64,000 nt of DNA from Cavia porcellus (Eukaryota; Chordata; Mammalia; Rodentia; Caviidae): the NCBI RefSeq assembly GCF_034190915.1, contig NW_026947500.1, positions 19,962,501 through 20,026,500 of the forward strand, given 5' to 3'. Each line of letters begins with the position of its first letter. Position 1 is the stretch's first letter. The notes beneath the pieces are model-generated. The model saw nothing but the letters and a program-made list of their open reading frames with translations, ran no database searches and was not told the origin of the DNA. A program made the position numbers and the translations under genes. Below, in pieces: positions 30,215 to 43,449 of this stretch.

Positions 30215-30661
30215 TAAGTCTGCATAGTCCAACCTGCATGTCTGTGGCTCTGTGTCTGTGGATTTGATGGACTGTGGATCGAAAGTGTTAGAAATATAAA
30301 ATGCCAGGGATTTAGCTCAGCGGCTTAAGCACCTGCCTGGCAAGTGCAAGGTCATAAGTTCAATCCCTGGTATCAAAAAAAAAAAAAAAAAAAAAAAGCT
30401 TCTGTACTGAACCCGTGTACCCGTGTGTACTTCTTTTCTTGTAATTATTTCCTACACCATACACTGTGAGACACAATCACATAGCACTTACATTGCATTA
30501 GATGATCTGAGTTATCTAGAAAAGATTTTCGGCATATTGGAAGATATGTGCAAGGTTACAGGCAAACACACACCATTTTATGGAACTGGAGCATTGTAGA
30601 TTTTGGTGTCATGGGGCATCCTGCAACCAAGCCCCGTGGATATCCATGGACAACTGTGTTC
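30215..30661 (+). mobile_element. Tigger/MER2-like DNA transposon, 3' part
   Basis: The segment ends with 'ggcatcctgcaaccaagccc' and 'cgtggatatccatggacaac', matching the terminal region of MER2/Tigger elements as I know them. The upstream block 'cacatagcacttacattgca' fits the same family. An ID SINE (30303-30397) interrupts it. The 5' end is missing. Confidence 0.6.
30303..30397 (+). mobile_element. ID SINE with A23 tail
   Basis: A compact tRNA-derived ID body (GCCAGGGATTTAGCTCAGCG, then GTTCAATCCCTGG) is followed by an uninterrupted tail of 23 A. The long pure tail suggests a comparatively young copy. It lies inside the Tigger-like fragment. Confidence 0.85.
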
Positions 30662-32988
30662 AGTGAATTTGTTTCCCCCCCCCCTTTTTTTTCCTTTTCC
30701 ATATGGATTTGCTTCTTTCTCTAAGTCTGACTTGATGACATCTATGCAGAAAATAAGATTCGGGACTACTCAGTAAACTTAGATGCCATATTTCAGATAA
30801 AGCATATTTCAGATAAAGCATGTCTGCAGGTGGAGCTGAGGCTCGTCACAGAGTAGGCTGGGGTTAGCCAGATAGCACGGACTGCCAGTTTGGACAACAG
30901 CAACCTGAGCAAGGGCTCTGCCATTACTAATGTCTCACAGGAGCTATGACCATTTGACATTATAATTTTTTTAAAAAATCATTTATTTTATATAACTGAT
31001 ATAAAATAAAAATCAATTGTTTTATAGAATTTATCTAAAATATACGTTGTTATTTCAGTACCTGAGGTTACAGGTCTAAGGGTGAAACCACTGACACCAC
31101 TGGTGCTTTCTATAAATGAATAATTGCATCTGTTCTATTTCAGCTTAAAATTCACAGAGTAGGGCAGGAGGAGGCAAGGGAAGGGGAGGAGAGGAGATGA
31201 GACGGGGGAACAAGAGGAGGGCAGAGGGGAGTGAGAAGAAGGGAGAGGAGAGGGAGAAGAGCGTCCTTGGGGTCAGGAGCTCAGGGCACACAGGGAGGCC
31301 TTACTGCTGCTGCTGCTTCTTCAAAACAATGACAAATCACAAAGAGAATTTCACTCCCTATAGGTTGATGCTCCTATAATGGCTGGAGTACATAAAATAT
31401 CTGGAAATAATGGCCCTATTCTAGGATATAATGGTAAACAATAACAAACATTCAGGACAACAGATACACACAATAGCAAATGTTATATTCAATAATAACT
31501 TACTGGTAGGTATTTGGGTCAATTTAACAAGCAATCAATTTTCTGTAAATGTTTATTTTAAAGTTTTATGCTGATTCTCCTTGATCATTCCAAAGTTCCA
31601 AAGAGCTCTTTAAAAAACACAGGGAATGTTAGATGTCTGTCCCGCTGTGACGACACCACACCGTAGTCTGGGTGGCTTAAACGAGAGGTTTATTCTCTCA
31701 CAGTTCTAGTGGCTGGCAACCCCAAGGTAAGGGCACCAGTATAATTGGATTTCTGTGAGGTTGGCTTTGTGGCTTGTAAATGGCCACATTTTCACAGTCT
31801 TCGTGTGGAAGAGAGGTCATATATGTGTGCCCCAAAGGCTCCATCTTCCAAACAGTCCCACTGTGGATTAAAGCTTCAACACAAGAATTTTAGAGGAAAA
31901 CCATTCTGTTCATAGAACACTTTGTTTGTATGATTTTCTAAGAGAAAACTCAAAAATCCAAAAACTGAAAAGTTCAGCTATAGAAAAAATAAAAATCAGT
32001 CTCAGTACAAATTTCCCAATGTTAGACTTTACCAAAAAAAAAAACACCATTTTTTCCCACAAACAATGGTCAGCTAAGTTGGTTAATACTCTTGGAAACC
32101 TATCTTTTCCAATTTGGTACAGTGAAGGCAATTGTAATGTAAAATTTCATTCATTTTTAAATAATAAGCAAGGAGTAGTAAATAGTAGAAATGTTTGTTT
32201 AGCTTATAAAGATGGAAGGGAAACAGAGATTAAACTTGTTCATATATGTCCTTCTCACACATGCACTGAGTACCAGGGCAGCATGCATGTATTACACATT
32301 TAGCATCATTGTATGTTCACCGAAAGCATTCTTTCATAGAAGTTGTGTTTCGAATATGCATTTTAACCAACTGTTATAATTCTTATCAAAATGTGGAGTT
32401 CTACTAAGTACTCCACTCTATACCAAGAATTACAAATTGTTCAGGAAAACTTTGTTTTAATTTGTTTTCAAACATCAAAGACTTCATATACATTGATCTT
32501 CATCATTAATGGGTTATTTTGGTCTGACCTTCTAGGAAGGATGAACACACTGATGTCTCAGCAGCCTTATAAATATTTCAGGCTGCCAATACCCAACTCA
32601 GGGCCACAGTACTAACATTTTATATTCCCATTCCCCAGGAGAGAGGGTTGAGATATTATTACTAAATCATGATGACTGCAAGACTGAATAGTTTTTACCA
32701 AAAAAAAAAAAAAAAAAAAGGCAACCAAGTAGAAAAATAACAATATACAATGATATCTGGTAGAAATAATATTTTAATGAAGTATCTAAGAAATGCCTAT
32801 AACCGCGGTCTCAATTATGTGATATTACATATTGACTTCCTGTTACACATTGTAACATGTTGTAGGTTAATTATGTCTAGCGACCTTCTGTTAGGAACAA
32901 TCATAAATGACTAGTGTGTATTTTTATTCTACCTATTGGTTATCTATAGCCATCCATCTATCATATCTATTCTCCATCAACTCTATTA

Positions 32989-33033
32989 TCTATCATGTCT
33001 GTCTGTCTGTCTATCCATCCATCCATTCACAAT
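32989..33033. repeat. Compound tetranucleotide microsatellite
   Basis: Tandem (GTCT)n, with TATC interruptions, passes into (ATCC)n over about 45 bp. Confidence 0.8.
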
Positions 33034-34107
33034 ACCCCACACAATTCTGCCCACTTCACATTTTACGAACAGCCATGTGGAACTTTCAAGCTTTCTTTCT
33101 CCTCCTCTTGAATGCTTTCAGTATCTCTTAGTATCAAGCCACCGCCTCTTCTTTTCCTATGCATATGAACTTTACACCTTTTACCATCTTTCTTCGCCAT
33201 GCTTCTCCTGATGCTGATGTTGCAGTGACACCAACATCATCTTAGCAAACTGAACATGTTTCCTGGCCTCCATCACCCTTGGTCTACAAGATTCCCAGTG
33301 GTCTCACCACTCACTCAATCTTAAGTTCCATCTACCACAGCCTTCCCACATGTTTGCTGATCTCAACACAATGAGGATTTTTCTTCCCCTTAAAATCCTC
33401 CCGTTGTTCTATTTCCTGGGCATTGTCCTACTTTACCTCCTAACGCTCTTCCCTCAGGCCTTATCTGGATGGCCTTTCTACCAGTGACTTGTCAGATAGG
33501 AATCACTTCTGCATTTTGGACCTCTCTTTTCACCCTACGACTGTTGTCCCTTTCTATCCCCCATCCATTCTTTTCTACATCATCTCTCCCTTTATCATTG
33601 CTGTAGTTAGTAGCACTTACAACATTCCAGTGTTGTGTTACTTGGAAACTGCTGATGTGCTACAGACCGTCTCTTACCAGTGTCTTCTTGGATGTCATGT
33701 CCTAAATCCCCAACATCTAGTACCTTGTGGATTACAAAGACGTACTTGATTGAGCTAAGGCTTATTATAAACTGGAACCAGCACCTCCCACCTTCATCTC
33801 CCAGACTGGCTCATTTATTAAACTGAATGAACACCTGCCTGCCTGGAATTCCAGATGGCAGCAGCGAGGCCTCTTCCTTTCAGCCAGGCCTCTCGGTCCA
33901 GGCTCCCTATTCTATCTTGTGAGAGAGACGCTGAGGGGAATTCTTTCCAGGGGAGCCCCTGGATTCCACCTCAACAGTGGGCCTTGGATTTTCTGGAAGG
34001 AATTCCCACAGCATGGGACAGACCAAATTGCAAAGCACTGGGTTTAGGGAGAGTAGTTCACTCCCTCTAGCTGTGGGATTTATCTTCCACTTCCACAATC
34101 TGCTAAG

Positions 34108-34214
34108 GAAACTCCAGGCTTGGGCCAGGGATACAGCTCAGCAGCAAAGCGACCGCCAGGCAAGCACAAGGTCCTGAATTTGATTCTTGCTACCAAAAAA
34201 AGAAACTCCAGGCT
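34108..34214 (+). mobile_element. ID SINE with 13-bp target duplication
   Basis: The ID body at about 34121-34201 (GGGCCAGGGATACAGCTCAG, ending in CTACCA7) is flanked by perfect copies of GAAACTCCAGGCT at 34108-34120 and 34202-34214. This is a clear LINE-1-type target-site duplication. Confidence 0.88.
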
Positions 34215-34433
34215 ACAAGGTCATGGAAAAACAATGAAAAAATATTTACTAATGCCTACTTCTCACCAGAAAGTGGTCGGAAGTCCAGTCATGCGTCCAT
34301 CCTTTCTCTCAGAGCCTTCTCTCTTCCCACTAGAAGCAGGACAGATTTGGCCATGCTTTCAGTCATCTCCAGCAGAACCCGGAGCATCTAATTCCATCTC
34401 TCTTTCACCCTAGTGATCCTAAAAATATTTTGC

Positions 34434-34511
34434 TTGGGGGCAGGGGATTTAGCGCAGTGGCATAAACGCCTGCCTGGCATGTGCAAGATCCTGAGTTCAA
34501 TCCCTGGTACC
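34434..34511 (+). mobile_element. ID SINE
   Basis: The sequence GGGGATTTAGCGCAGTGGCA, then GTTCAATCCCTGGTACCA, is a full ID body ending in a short (TA)n tract. Confidence 0.8.
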
Positions 34512-35507
34512 AATTATATATATATATCGCTTGACCACACAAAAGCAGCACTAATTACAATTACTTTGGTAACCTGCTTACTATTCATATTTAACATATA
34601 GCAAAGTAAGAAACATGCATCTCATGAATTATACAATTATTTCCAAGTCAAGGTTTGCCACACTAAGTTCTGCTTAAATAATTTCAGTCTTCAGAATTCA
34701 CATGTGAAATACAATTTCTACCTGTATAATATATTTAAATGATAGAACATGTATTATGACATGGATATTCAGAACTTATCTCTAAATATTTTTACCTATA
34801 CCTCAGAATTTTTAAAGATGATTTTATTTACAAATATGAAATGCATTTAGATGTTTAATAAACATATTAAGCCCGAAATTCTGAAATTTTAGAATCAAAT
34901 GGCACCTATGGCCTCTTCCTCTAAGTCGTCTGCCAGCCCCGCCCACCGCAGTACTGTGGGGCAGTTTCTATTTGTTACCATCTTACAGATCAGCAAACAA
35001 GCTCAGAAGGTTCCTGAAGGCCGGATCCTCCCATGGGTCAGTTTTTAGGACACCTGGGCCCCTACAGTATGCTGTGTTCAAAGCTCAACTGTCGGTGTAT
35101 GACAGAGCTGGATTCTCACCCAGATCCACACCACCTCAGAGCGTGCCTCTAACTACCTTGAAATCAAATCACTAAAGATATCTCAGAAATAACCTGAGGG
35201 AATCCCTTCATTTTCTTCCAGACCTTTGCTTTGTTTGTCCTCCTCCTTTGACAGACTTCGCTTTGTGTTCTTTGCCTTCCTGAACTTGTTAATAATTTTT
35301 GAGAAGTTCCATAGTTTCATTTTGGACGGCTGCTGGGACTTGAAGGAGCAGGTGGCATGGTGTTAATAATAAAGACCACAGAGCTGCTTTCTAAATTGGG
35401 ACCTTGGATAAAAGCCATGACTCATGTGTGTCTCAATTTCTACATCTGTGCTTTTAATGTACTTCAGAGGTTATATGGTGAACAAGAAGTACTTATGATC
35501 ATTATTA

Positions 35508-35824
35508 CAGGTTGACCAGGTCTTATCAGAAATGCTTAAGTGTTTTGGATTTTGGATTTTTTCAAATTCTGAAGTATGTGCATACATATATAGTGCAATC
35601 TTGGAACTTGGAATCAAGTCACAACATAAAATTTATGCCTCATATACAATTTGTATGCATAGGCTGAAGATATTTTTATGCAATATTCTAAGTATGCCTG
35701 TGTTTGGACTGCGATTTGTCACATGAGGTCATGATTTTCCAGTTGTGTCATGTCAGTGCACAAAAAGCTTCAGATTTAAGAGCATTTCAGATTTTGACTT
35801 TTTGGATTAGGGACCCTCAGCCTG
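35508..35824. mobile_element. Short TA-flanked DNA transposon (mariner/pogo-type)
   Basis: The element starts CAGGTTGACC and ends in the near-complement CAGCCTG, with TA dinucleotides on both sides (35506-35507 and 35825-35826). Sub-terminal blocks such as GTGTTTTGGATTTTGGATTT and AGCATTTCAGATTTTGACTT are imperfect inverted copies. At 317 bp without coding capacity it is a non-autonomous element. TA target choice and inverted ends point to the Tc1/mariner-pogo group. The exact family is not assigned. Confidence 0.7.
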
Positions 35825-36292
35825 TATTAATATCATTATTTTATATATTTATAAACATGAACATCTTCCTGAAAATACTCAAAGAACATCCAAATATTCT
35901 GAGTAAAATTATTTAGTCATCTTTTGTCAACCTGCTGTCCCTATTCTCTGGGAAAAGCAGATCATGAGTATGCCTAGAGTCTTTAAAATTGGGATCACAT
36001 AGAATTTATTTTTCTATATTGTATATCTTTATTTCAATAGCAATGAAATCACACTTTGCTTTGTTCCTCAATTTTTTTTCATTTAAATGATGTATGTCTT
36101 GGTAATCACTCTACTTCATTTGTTTGGGGCTCACTTGCTGTTTTTAAGAGCTGCCTGGTTTGGGTGGGTATGCACATAACATGGGTTTCCTATTCCACAT
36201 CGATAAACTTCCAGAGCTATACAACTGTTAGTTTTGACTCATAAACAGTGATGCAGAGAATATCCAGGTGTATATGGGATTGAGTTATCTCA

Positions 36293-37177
36293 ATGACCAT
36301 AAAGCACAAAGAAGGTCACTACATACTTGTAAGGGGAAAACTCCAAGAGGAAGAGATAACTATCTTAAATATATACGCACCAAACTCCAGAGCACCAAGT
36401 TATATAAAACAATTATTAACAGAAATGAAAACTCAAATTATCAGTAACACAATTGTAACAGGAGACCTTAATACGCCATTGACACCAAGGGACAGATCAA
36501 CCAGACAGAAAATGAGCAAAGAAATAACAGAACTGAATCATACCTGTGAACAAATGGGTTTGATAGACATATACAGGATGTTCCACCCAACAACATCTGA
36601 ATACACATTCTTCTCAGCAGTACATGGATCATTTTCTAAAATAGACCATATATTAGCTCACAGAACATATTTAAACAAGTGCAAAAGAGCTGAAATCATC
36701 CCTTGCATGTTATCGGATCATAGCGCTCTGAAATTAGAAATTAATGATAAAAGATACTGCAAAAATCCCACAAACACATGGAAACTGAATAACACACTCT
36801 TGAGTAATCAGTGGGTCACAGAGGAAATTAAAGAAGAAATCAAACAATACCTAAAAGAAAATGAAAATACAGATACAACTTACCGGAACCTGTGGGATGC
36901 AATGAAAGCCGTCCTGAGAGGAAAATTTATTGCACTGAGTTCCCACATCAGGAAAACAGAACGAATACAAATAAATAACTTGATGCTACACCTCAAACAG
37001 CTAGAAAAAGAAGAGCAAGTCAAGCCCAAAGCCAAAAGAAGAGAGGAAATTATAAAAATCAGAGCAGAAATCAATGCAATAGAGACTAAGAAAACAATCC
37101 AAAGAATCAACAAATCAAAGAGTTGGTTCTTTGAAAGAATAAATAAAATCGATAAGCCCCTAGCCAACCTTATTTAA
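36293..37177 (+). pseudogene. L1 ORF2p fragment: endonuclease C-terminal part
   Basis: This 294-codon frame begins inside the apurinic/apyrimidinic-type endonuclease domain of L1 ORF2p. Visible family motifs are ILNIYAPN (residues about 25-32), VTGDLNT (about 56-62) and [11 protein letters not shown] (about 139-149). The last contains the catalytic SDH. The N-terminal catalytic residues are absent because of truncation. The frame ends at TAA (37175-37177) just after the conserved LANLI segment. The downstream ORF2 frame (37343 onward) is in the same phase, so one stop divides the protein. It belongs to a dead retrotransposon copy. Confidence 0.88.
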
Positions 37178-39847
37178 AAAAGGGAAGAAAAAGCTCAAAT
37201 TCATGCAATAAGAAATGAAAAAGGAGAAATCACTACAGACCCAATAGAAATACAGAAGATCATCAACACCTACTTCGAAAACCTCTACTCTCAAAAGTTT
37301 GATAACACAGAAGAAATAGACAGATTCTTAGAAGCATATGAAGTGCCAAAGCTAGATCAAGAGGATGTAAAACTGTTGAATAACCCAATCTCTGTTACTG
37401 AAATTGAAAATGTAATTAAGTCCTTACCCACCAAGAAGAGCCCAGGCCCAGATGGATTCACTGCAGAATTCTACAAGAAATACAAAGAAGACCTAATGCC
37501 GACACTCCTCAAACTGTTCAATGAAATTGAAAGGGAAGCAATCCTTCCTAAGTCGTTCCTGGAAGCAAATATTACTCTAGTACCAAAACCTGAGAAAGAC
37601 CCAACTAAAAAAGAGAACTATAGACCGATCTCCCTAATGAACACAGATGCAAAAATCCTCAATAAAATATTGGCAAATAGGATCCAGCAAATCATCAAGA
37701 AGATTATACACCATGACCAAGTGGGATTCATCCCAGGAATGCAAGGATGGTTCAACATACGCAAATCAATAAATGTAATCCACCATATCAATAAAGCCAA
37801 AAATAAGAATCACATGATCATTTCTATAGATGCAGAAAAAGCCTTCGATAAGGTCCAACATTTATTCATGATAAAAACTCTACAGAAAATTGGAATAGAT
37901 GGTCTTTACCTCAATATAATAAAGGCCATTTATGACAAACCAACAGCCAGCATCATTCTAAATGGCCAAAAATTGAAAGCCTTTACTTTAAAATCAGGCA
38001 CAAGACAAGGATGTCCTTTATCACCACTCCTATTTAATATAGTACTGGAAGTACTAGCCAGAGCAATTAGGCAAGAAAGAGAAATAAAAGGGGTAAAGAT
38101 AGGAAAAGAAGAAGTTAAGTTATCATTGTTTGCAGATGACATGATACTCTACATAGAAGACCCCCTAAACTCCATTGAAATACTCTTAGATACAATAAAT
38201 AAATTCAGTAATGTGGCTGGATACAAAATCAATACTCAGAAATCAATAGCATTCCTATACATGAACAACAAAATTACAGAGAGGGAAATAAGAGAAACTG
38301 GACTATTCACATTAGCAAGCAAAAAAATGAAATATTTAGGAATTACTCTTACGAAAGAAGTGAAAGACTTATACAGTGAAAACTATAATACACTGAAAAA
38401 GGAAATTGAAGATGATCTCAGAAAATGGAAAGACATCCCTTGCTCATGGATAGGAAGAACAAACATTGTGAAGATGGCCATTCTCCCAAAACTCTTATAC
38501 AGATTCAATGCAATCCCAATAGAAATACCATCAACATACCTTATAGATCTAGAGAAATCACTCCTAAATTTCATCTGGAACCAGAAGAGACCTAGAATCG
38601 CAAAGGCAATTCTAAGCAGCAAAGGCAAAGCAGGAGGCATCACAATCCCTGACTTGAAATTATACTACAAAGCAACAGTAGTAAAATCAACATGGTATTG
38701 GAATCAAAACAGAGGCGAAGATCAATGGAATAGATTAGAAGATACAACCACAACTACAAACACACTCAACCACCTTATCTTTGATAAAGGAGCCAAGCAG
38801 GTTCACTGGAAGAACGACAGTCTCTTTAATAAATGGTGCTGGAAAAACTGGCTCTCCATTTGCCGAAAACTAAAGCTAGACCCATGTCTATCACCATGTA
38901 CTAAATTAAAATCTAAATGGGTCAAAGATCTGAATATTAAAACAGAAACACTAAATCTATTGGAAGACAAAGTGGGTAGAAACCTTGGAGACATAGGAGT
39001 AGGTAGAGAATTCATGAACAGGACTCAAACCGCACGGGAAACACTTCCCAGAATCAATAACTGGGACCACATCTTATTAAAAAGTTTCTGCATGTCAAAA
39101 GAAATCTCCAGCATAGTGAAAAGAAAACCCACAAACTGGGAAAAGATTTTAGTGAACTCTCTCTCAGACAAGGGACTCTTGTCTAAAACATATAAAGAAT
39201 TAAAAAAACTCAGACCTCCAAAATTCAAAGATCCAATCCAAAAATGGGCATCTGAGATGAATACGCAATTCTCAGATGAAGAAATGCAAATGGCAAATAA
39301 ATATATGAAAACATGCTCATCATCATTGGTCATCAGAGAAATGCAAATTAAAACCACACTGAGATTCCATCTCACTCCTGAAAGAATGGCCAGGATCAAG
39401 AAAACCAACAACAAATGCTGGAAAGGATGTGGGGAAAAAGGAACTCTCCTGCACTGTTGGTGGGAGTGTAGACTGGTACAGCCTTTGTGGAGGTCTGTCT
39501 GGAGGTTTCTCAAAAAGTTGGGATTGGAAATCCCATTTATTTCAGCTATTCCACTTCTAGGCATATTCCCAGAAGAACTGAAAGCATCATACCACAGTGA
39601 TTTATGTGCACCTATGTTTATAGCAGCACAATTTGTAATCGCCAGATCTTGGAAACAACCCAAGTGTCCATCAACTGAGGAATGGATAAAAAAGTTGTGG
39701 TATTTCTATACAATGGAATATTATTCAGCTATAAAGAAGGATCACATTGAGATATTTATCAATAAATGGGCGCAGCTTGAGACCATACTCATAAGTGAAA
39801 TAAATCAATCTCGCATGTGTGAATACCGAATAGTTTCCCTAATGTAA
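37178..39847 (+). pseudogene. L1 ORF2p fragment: reverse transcriptase and Cys domain
   Basis: After the TAA the same frame continues open. Counted from the first methionine at 37343 it has 834 codons. It contains KKSPGPDGF (residues about 31-39), NYRPISLMN (about 92-100) and [11 protein letters not shown] (about 161-171). It also has [12 protein letters not shown] (about 221-232) and the catalytic FADD box (264-267). Near the end, [18 protein letters not shown] is the C-terminal zinc-knuckle-like motif of L1. No further stop or frameshift is seen, so the RT half is intact. ORF2p normally nicks DNA and copies L1 RNA into the genome; this copy cannot, because its endonuclease is truncated. Confidence 0.9.
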
Positions 39848-40871
39848 GTAATGATTCAAATATATGAAAATATGTGGCAATCATGATTCCCCATTATGTG
39901 GCCTTGAAGCCTTATAAAATTTTCACTTATTAATTAGAAAGGCTTTATTCCGGGCTTCTTGATATGGAAATATTTGAAGCTATAGTATATGAAGTTTTAT
40001 CCAAATATCTCAAGGAAAAAGACAGACACTATGGTAACTATTATTCTTTAAAAAATTATTTAGTTATTTCTTATGTTTATTTTAATTAAGGGAAAAATTT
40101 AAAAAATTAGGATATATAATAGTAACTCTTTTCGATTTCCTATTAACTTGTTTTGAAGTCCTGTAATGCTCCCACGATCTTGTTTTGACTGATTAGACTC
40201 TGTTCCATTCTGTGGGATAGTATCAGGTCCGAGGGTATAGGCAACTACTTTGAAGGCAGTAAGATTCACTAAGATGCCCATTCTGGTTTGACTATTGTCT
40301 CCTTTGGAAGTCCTGTAATGTTTACAATGTCTAAGTTTTATTGGTCTTGTTCTCTACTGTTTTGTCCAACTTTATAATATCTAATGAGATAGACAAATCT
40401 TTTTAAGGAAACAAGAGACAACGTTGATAACTATTGTTAATAACCGTATACTCTGTTCTACATCATGTGCTAAGTCTATCCTTGGTTTTCACTGACAGCT
40501 TTGTTCTGCCATATTTGACTTTATTCTCCCCCCCCCCAAAAAGTAATAAGAACTAAGGAGTAATAAAATCTAAAATGTGTAAATTTTGTTGTAAAAAGAG
40601 AGGAAGGGGAAAAAAGAGCTCTAACGGATATAACAGCAAGTGTGTATAGGGATGTTGAATAGCTGACTATATTAATGTTTTTGGATCATTGAACACAGCT
40701 GTTTGTAGTCTCTCTGTTTGAATGTCTACTTTGTATTCTTTGATACTGTGATTTGAGCAACTATTTCCAAGATGATAATATGTAATCTATTAACAGGTGA
40801 TTTCTTACTGTTATGCTTTTTTTGTAGTTCTGTATTATATGTAACCTTACACTGAAAAAAAAAAAAAAAAA

Positions 40872-43443
40872 GAATCCATTCAAGAAATGCATGATGTATT
40901 TTTCCTCAGGGCCACAGAAGACTGTTAGGCTGATATAATGGAGGTATAAATGAGTTATTGAAATTTAATTATTTTTTCTTTTAATTGTTTTAGAAGCATT
41001 CAAAGGACAGGGAATTATATTTCCAAATTCAGCCAGTGCCACCATCATTATAACCATGGCCATCAGCAGAGTTTCTGTTCACTGGGCAGCCCCCATGTAT
41101 TTCACTGATGTCTTGGCCTAGATTCAGTCCCACGCAAGCTGTCATAACAATTAGAATCACTCTCACCTAAGTCTGGCTGAAATGCAGGATCGACTCCTGA
41201 ATTTATATGTAAATATTTTCATTACATTTCTTCTAAATTATTTGACAGATTTTAGAGTTGATGCTTTAGAAGAAAATTCTTTAATATGGTAGAATTTCTA
41301 TATTTTATTGGGAAGCTGAATAATACAAATTTTAAAACTACTGTATTCTTTATAAAGGGAGAATTTCTCACCAAATAAAAAATGTTTGTTTTAGCAGAGC
41401 ATATTTTACAATTTGTTCCCAGGTCTGTAAGAAGAAATTAATCAATGTTCTCTTTAGCACATTTTAAGACCACTCTGTGATACAGCAGAATAGCTACCTT
41501 CTCTCAAAATAGCCCCTCCATATCTCATTTCTGGGGTGCCATTCTCTACAAATTCACTATGCAAGACTTGGGAGTTAAACTTTTAAAGGTTGTTGTCTCT
41601 TATTAAAATTTAAGCAACCTCTCATGGAATTCTTATGAGTTTCTTGCTCATCAATTTGCTTAAAATATTTATGAAACCAAAAGACACTGCACAAGGAAAC
41701 CACCAGTGAACAAGACGAGCTTTGGAGAGTTTATTCTGGTCTTGAAGACAACTTACTCAGATCAAGAGGGGAAAAGCCTGCACAACGGTGAATAGGTAAA
41801 TGTTGCTGTAAACAAGAGACTAATTCTGCCCTCTTTGTTATTTTGCCTTGAGCTGGTCCTTTGGGGAAACATAGCTACAAAGACTATGTCAGAAGTGGTT
41901 CATAAACTGAGGGTCTCCAAGATGGCAATACGGTTTAAATGGATAACTCTTTCCCCCTACAACATTCAGAGAAAATTTTTAAACAATAAAAAATCTTGAG
42001 CAAATTAAAACAATAAAAATGTACCACAGTGTGATAAAAAGGACATTTCACAAATTTATAATTATACTCCTGACATATAAACTGTTGCACACTTTAATAC
42101 AGAACCTGTTAGGAGTCACGTTCATGAATGTACACAATCATTCTGCCTTATACTGTTGCATGAACCTATTTTTCCAAAAAAAAATTTTATGGCAGCTTGT
42201 ATAACCAAATAAAACAACGGAAAAATACTGAGTATTTTCAGCATTAAATGCTCACTTCAAATATAGCTAACATAATACAGTCTTCCTACTGATTCCTCTA
42301 TTCTATTTTTTTAAGATTTTAAGTTTTATATTCACTGAAACATTCTTATGCTTGTTTTATGATGGGATTTTTTATTGTGTTAGGAACACTTAACGTGAGA
42401 CCTACTCTCAAGGTTTTAAGAGCACCACACTATACCGTTACCTGTAAGCACAATGTTATACAGCAGGTCTCTAGAACTTGTTCACATTCAACAGCTGAAA
42501 CTCTACATGTGAAAGGCAACAGTGTTAGTGAGGATGTGGAAGAATGAGCATACTTGTGTGCTGTTCACAGGAATTACAGTGGTGCCACTACCATGCACAC
42601 TGGTATAGTGGTCCTCAAAAGATTGACCATAAAACTATCATCCGATCCAGCAATACTGTTTCTGAGTATATATCCCCCCCAAAACTGAAATCAGGTTTGC
42701 AAAGAGGTATTTGCACTCTCGTGTTCACTGCAGCATGGTTCACAATAATCAAGGGGTGAAAACAACATAAGTCATGATGAACAATGAATAGATGATGAAC
42801 CTGAATGGAAGAATAAACAAAATGACAGTACAAGTTCTAAAAGTCATAGAATGAATCAGTCTAAATTTTTAAATTAGCGTGGCATTTTCACTCTGATACT
42901 CATAAGGTTAAGCTCCATGAAGTGTAGAATAATAATTTATAAAGCATCTCAGTGAGGCTGGGACATTTCCAATCACTGGACTTTCTTCAGATCCTCAGTG
43001 CCCCTGCACCTCTTAGGTCCCATGGGAATATGCTTCCTGAGACCCCTGGCCTCCAAGCCTGTCCTTTTGACACTTCCTACAGAACTTCATAGCTTCAGGG
43101 CAACCATAGAGCTGATCCAACACAATGAGATTCCTCCAGCTTTTCTATTTCTAGGACTGCCCTCCACCCCTAGGCAGTGCCTTGAACTCACTCTATGAAA
43201 CACCCCCAAACAGTCTGAACTTTCAGAAAGAGACAATGTAACCCTGGGAAATGGTGAGTCCATAAGATCCTTTCATCCACACATGACTTGCTCACAGGCT
43301 GAGGGAGACAACACTGTGTTTCATGAAGGAAACAGTTTCAGTTGGAATCAGTGTTTGGGATTTATCACACCTCCAACTAGGCTGTCATTTGTTGTCCGTG
43401 AAAGGCTGCATCTAGGCATCCAGAAATAGGGCGGAGTAAGGAG
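40872..43443 (+). other. Intronic stretch with one old L1 piece
   Basis: This is AT-rich non-coding sequence. A diverged sense L1 ORF2 C-terminal fragment lies at about 42485-42850 (listed separately). I recognise nothing else before the provirus. Confidence 0.6.
42485..42850 (+). mobile_element. Old LINE-1 ORF2 C-terminal fragment, sense
   Basis: Landmarks are 'gtgttagtgaggatgtggaa', 'catccgatccagcaatact' and 'gttcactgcagcatggttca', as found at the end of L1 ORF2. The copy is diverged and carries stops. Confidence 0.75.
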
Positions 43444-43449
43444 CAGTAG

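Larger units (their letters stand above)
36288..40871 (+). mobile_element. LINE-1, 5'-truncated, relatively young
   Basis: A 5'-truncated L1 runs in the plus orientation, antisense to the host gene. It contains most of ORF2 (36293-39847), about 1 kb of 3' UTR with a C-run at 40530-40538, and a tail of 17 A at 40855-40871. ORF1, the 5' UTR and about the first hundred residues of the endonuclease are missing. The 5' junction is approximate and I could not settle the target-site duplication. The almost uninterrupted ORF2 indicates a recent copy. Confidence 0.9.

Noticed and set aside
32989..33033. Possible CRISPR-like short repeats
   Set aside because: The repeats are contiguous tetranucleotides without spacers, an ordinary microsatellite.
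36255..36264. Candidate target-site duplication of the young L1 (AGAAT shared with 40871 onward)
   Set aside because: Only five bases match and the spacing to the L1 5' junction is inconsistent, so it is not reported as a duplication.
39025..39663. 212-codon minus-strand ORF
   Set aside because: It lies entirely antisense to the L1 ORF2 reverse-transcriptase frame and has no motifs of its own.
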